From an uncultured Acidobacteriota bacterium (GTDB lineage: Bacteria > Acidobacteriota > Vicinamibacteria > Fen-336): a stretch of DNA of 64,000 bases. Position 1 is the first letter of the stretch, and each line of letters starts with the position of its first letter. The notes under the pieces were generated by a model. It saw only the letters and a list, made by a program, of their open reading frames with translations. It was not told where the DNA came from and did no database searches. The stretch is taken from NCBI GenBank assembly GCA_902826455.1, contig CADEEV010000001.1:234983-298982 (forward strand). Reading direction: 5' to 3'. A program made the translations under genes and the position numbers. This document shows, in pieces, positions 63,919 through 64,000 of this stretch.

Positions 63919-64000
63919 TCAGCCCTGCGACTTGGCCCCGGTGATGCGCTCGATGACCGGGCGCGAGCCCTCGAGGGCGACGCGCTGCTGATAGAACGCG
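63919..64000 (-). CDS. C-terminal end of an unidentified gene
   Basis: Only the last 26 residues or so are in the window (AFYQQRVALEGSRPVIERIT..., ending TGA). It is leftward, and its stop is five bases before the mmuM start. Too little to identify. Confidence 0.6.
   Translation of the reverse strand, partial: AFYQQRVALEGSRPVIERITGAKSQG

Overview
The window is about 70% G+C, densely packed protein-coding DNA, with about 55 genes, many 4-bp start/stop overlaps, and no rRNA, tRNA, CRISPR array, insertion sequence or prophage that I could see. The gene content points to a soil or sediment Acidobacteriota-like bacterium: two Oar-type TonB-dependent receptors with an N-terminal carboxypeptidase-regulatory-like domain, a winged-helix/TolB-like/TPR regulator, DUF885 and paired 'double' amidohydrolases, and a SUF system with SufU and SufT. 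This is inference from gene families; Gemmatimonadota or Myxococcota are not excluded.

Layout. 1-9 kb: iron-sulfur cluster assembly. sufC-sufD-sufS-sufU-sufT-rrf2 is one leftward operon. sufB lies apart, with a rightward amidohydrolase gene between it and sufC. The sufB and sufC promoters carry the same 26-bp bipartite element. 9-17 kb: TPR/cyclic-nucleotide-binding protein, a dus-rhomboid pair, O6-methylguanine methyltransferase, a secreted alpha/beta hydrolase and a TonB-dependent receptor behind an HxlR regulator. 17.8-32.8 kb: an ECF sigma gene between two YCII-domain genes, a transmembrane winged-helix/TPR regulator, a second TonB receptor, DUF885, rsgA, a lipase-maturation-factor homologue, and a sigma/anti-sigma/HEAT/HEAT operon. 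32.8-38 kb: surE, a minimal imuA-imuB pair and a class II photolyase. 38-47 kb: amidohydrolase modules, an FAD/Fe-S 2-hydroxyacid dehydrogenase, DedA, a crotonase and Dps. 47-52.5 kb: two divergent radical-SAM genes, a large TPR protein, a tiny four-CxxC protein and a metallophosphoesterase. 52.5-58.8 kb: an AT-rich islet, an S8-S9 peptidase operon, aldo/keto reductase, adenosine deaminase and an AlkA-type glycosylase. 58.8-64 kb: a D-aminoacylase-like enzyme, then a leftward operon mmuM, peroxiredoxin-like gene, thrE, gdpD.

How it fits together. Two themes stand out. One is peptide and amino-acid scavenging: S9, S8, DUF885, D-aminoacylase-like and other amidohydrolases, ornithine cyclodeaminase family, ThrE, and TonB receptors. 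The other is DNA damage and oxidative defence: methyltransferase, ImuAB, photolyase, spore-photolyase-like radical SAM, AlkA, Dps and a peroxiredoxin-like protein.

Most notable observations. The peroxiredoxin-like gene at 62437-62973 has an in-frame TGA exactly where its relatives have the first Cys of a CxxC motif, followed by a hairpin placed like a bacterial SECIS, so it is a strong selenoprotein candidate. Many genes without a Shine-Dalgarno have a TANNNT-like hexamer 5-11 bases before their ATG, which suggests leaderless transcripts. Three genes seem to need a CTG start, two of them in CTGA overlaps with the upstream stop. Three convergent gene pairs share one CTAG for both stop codons.
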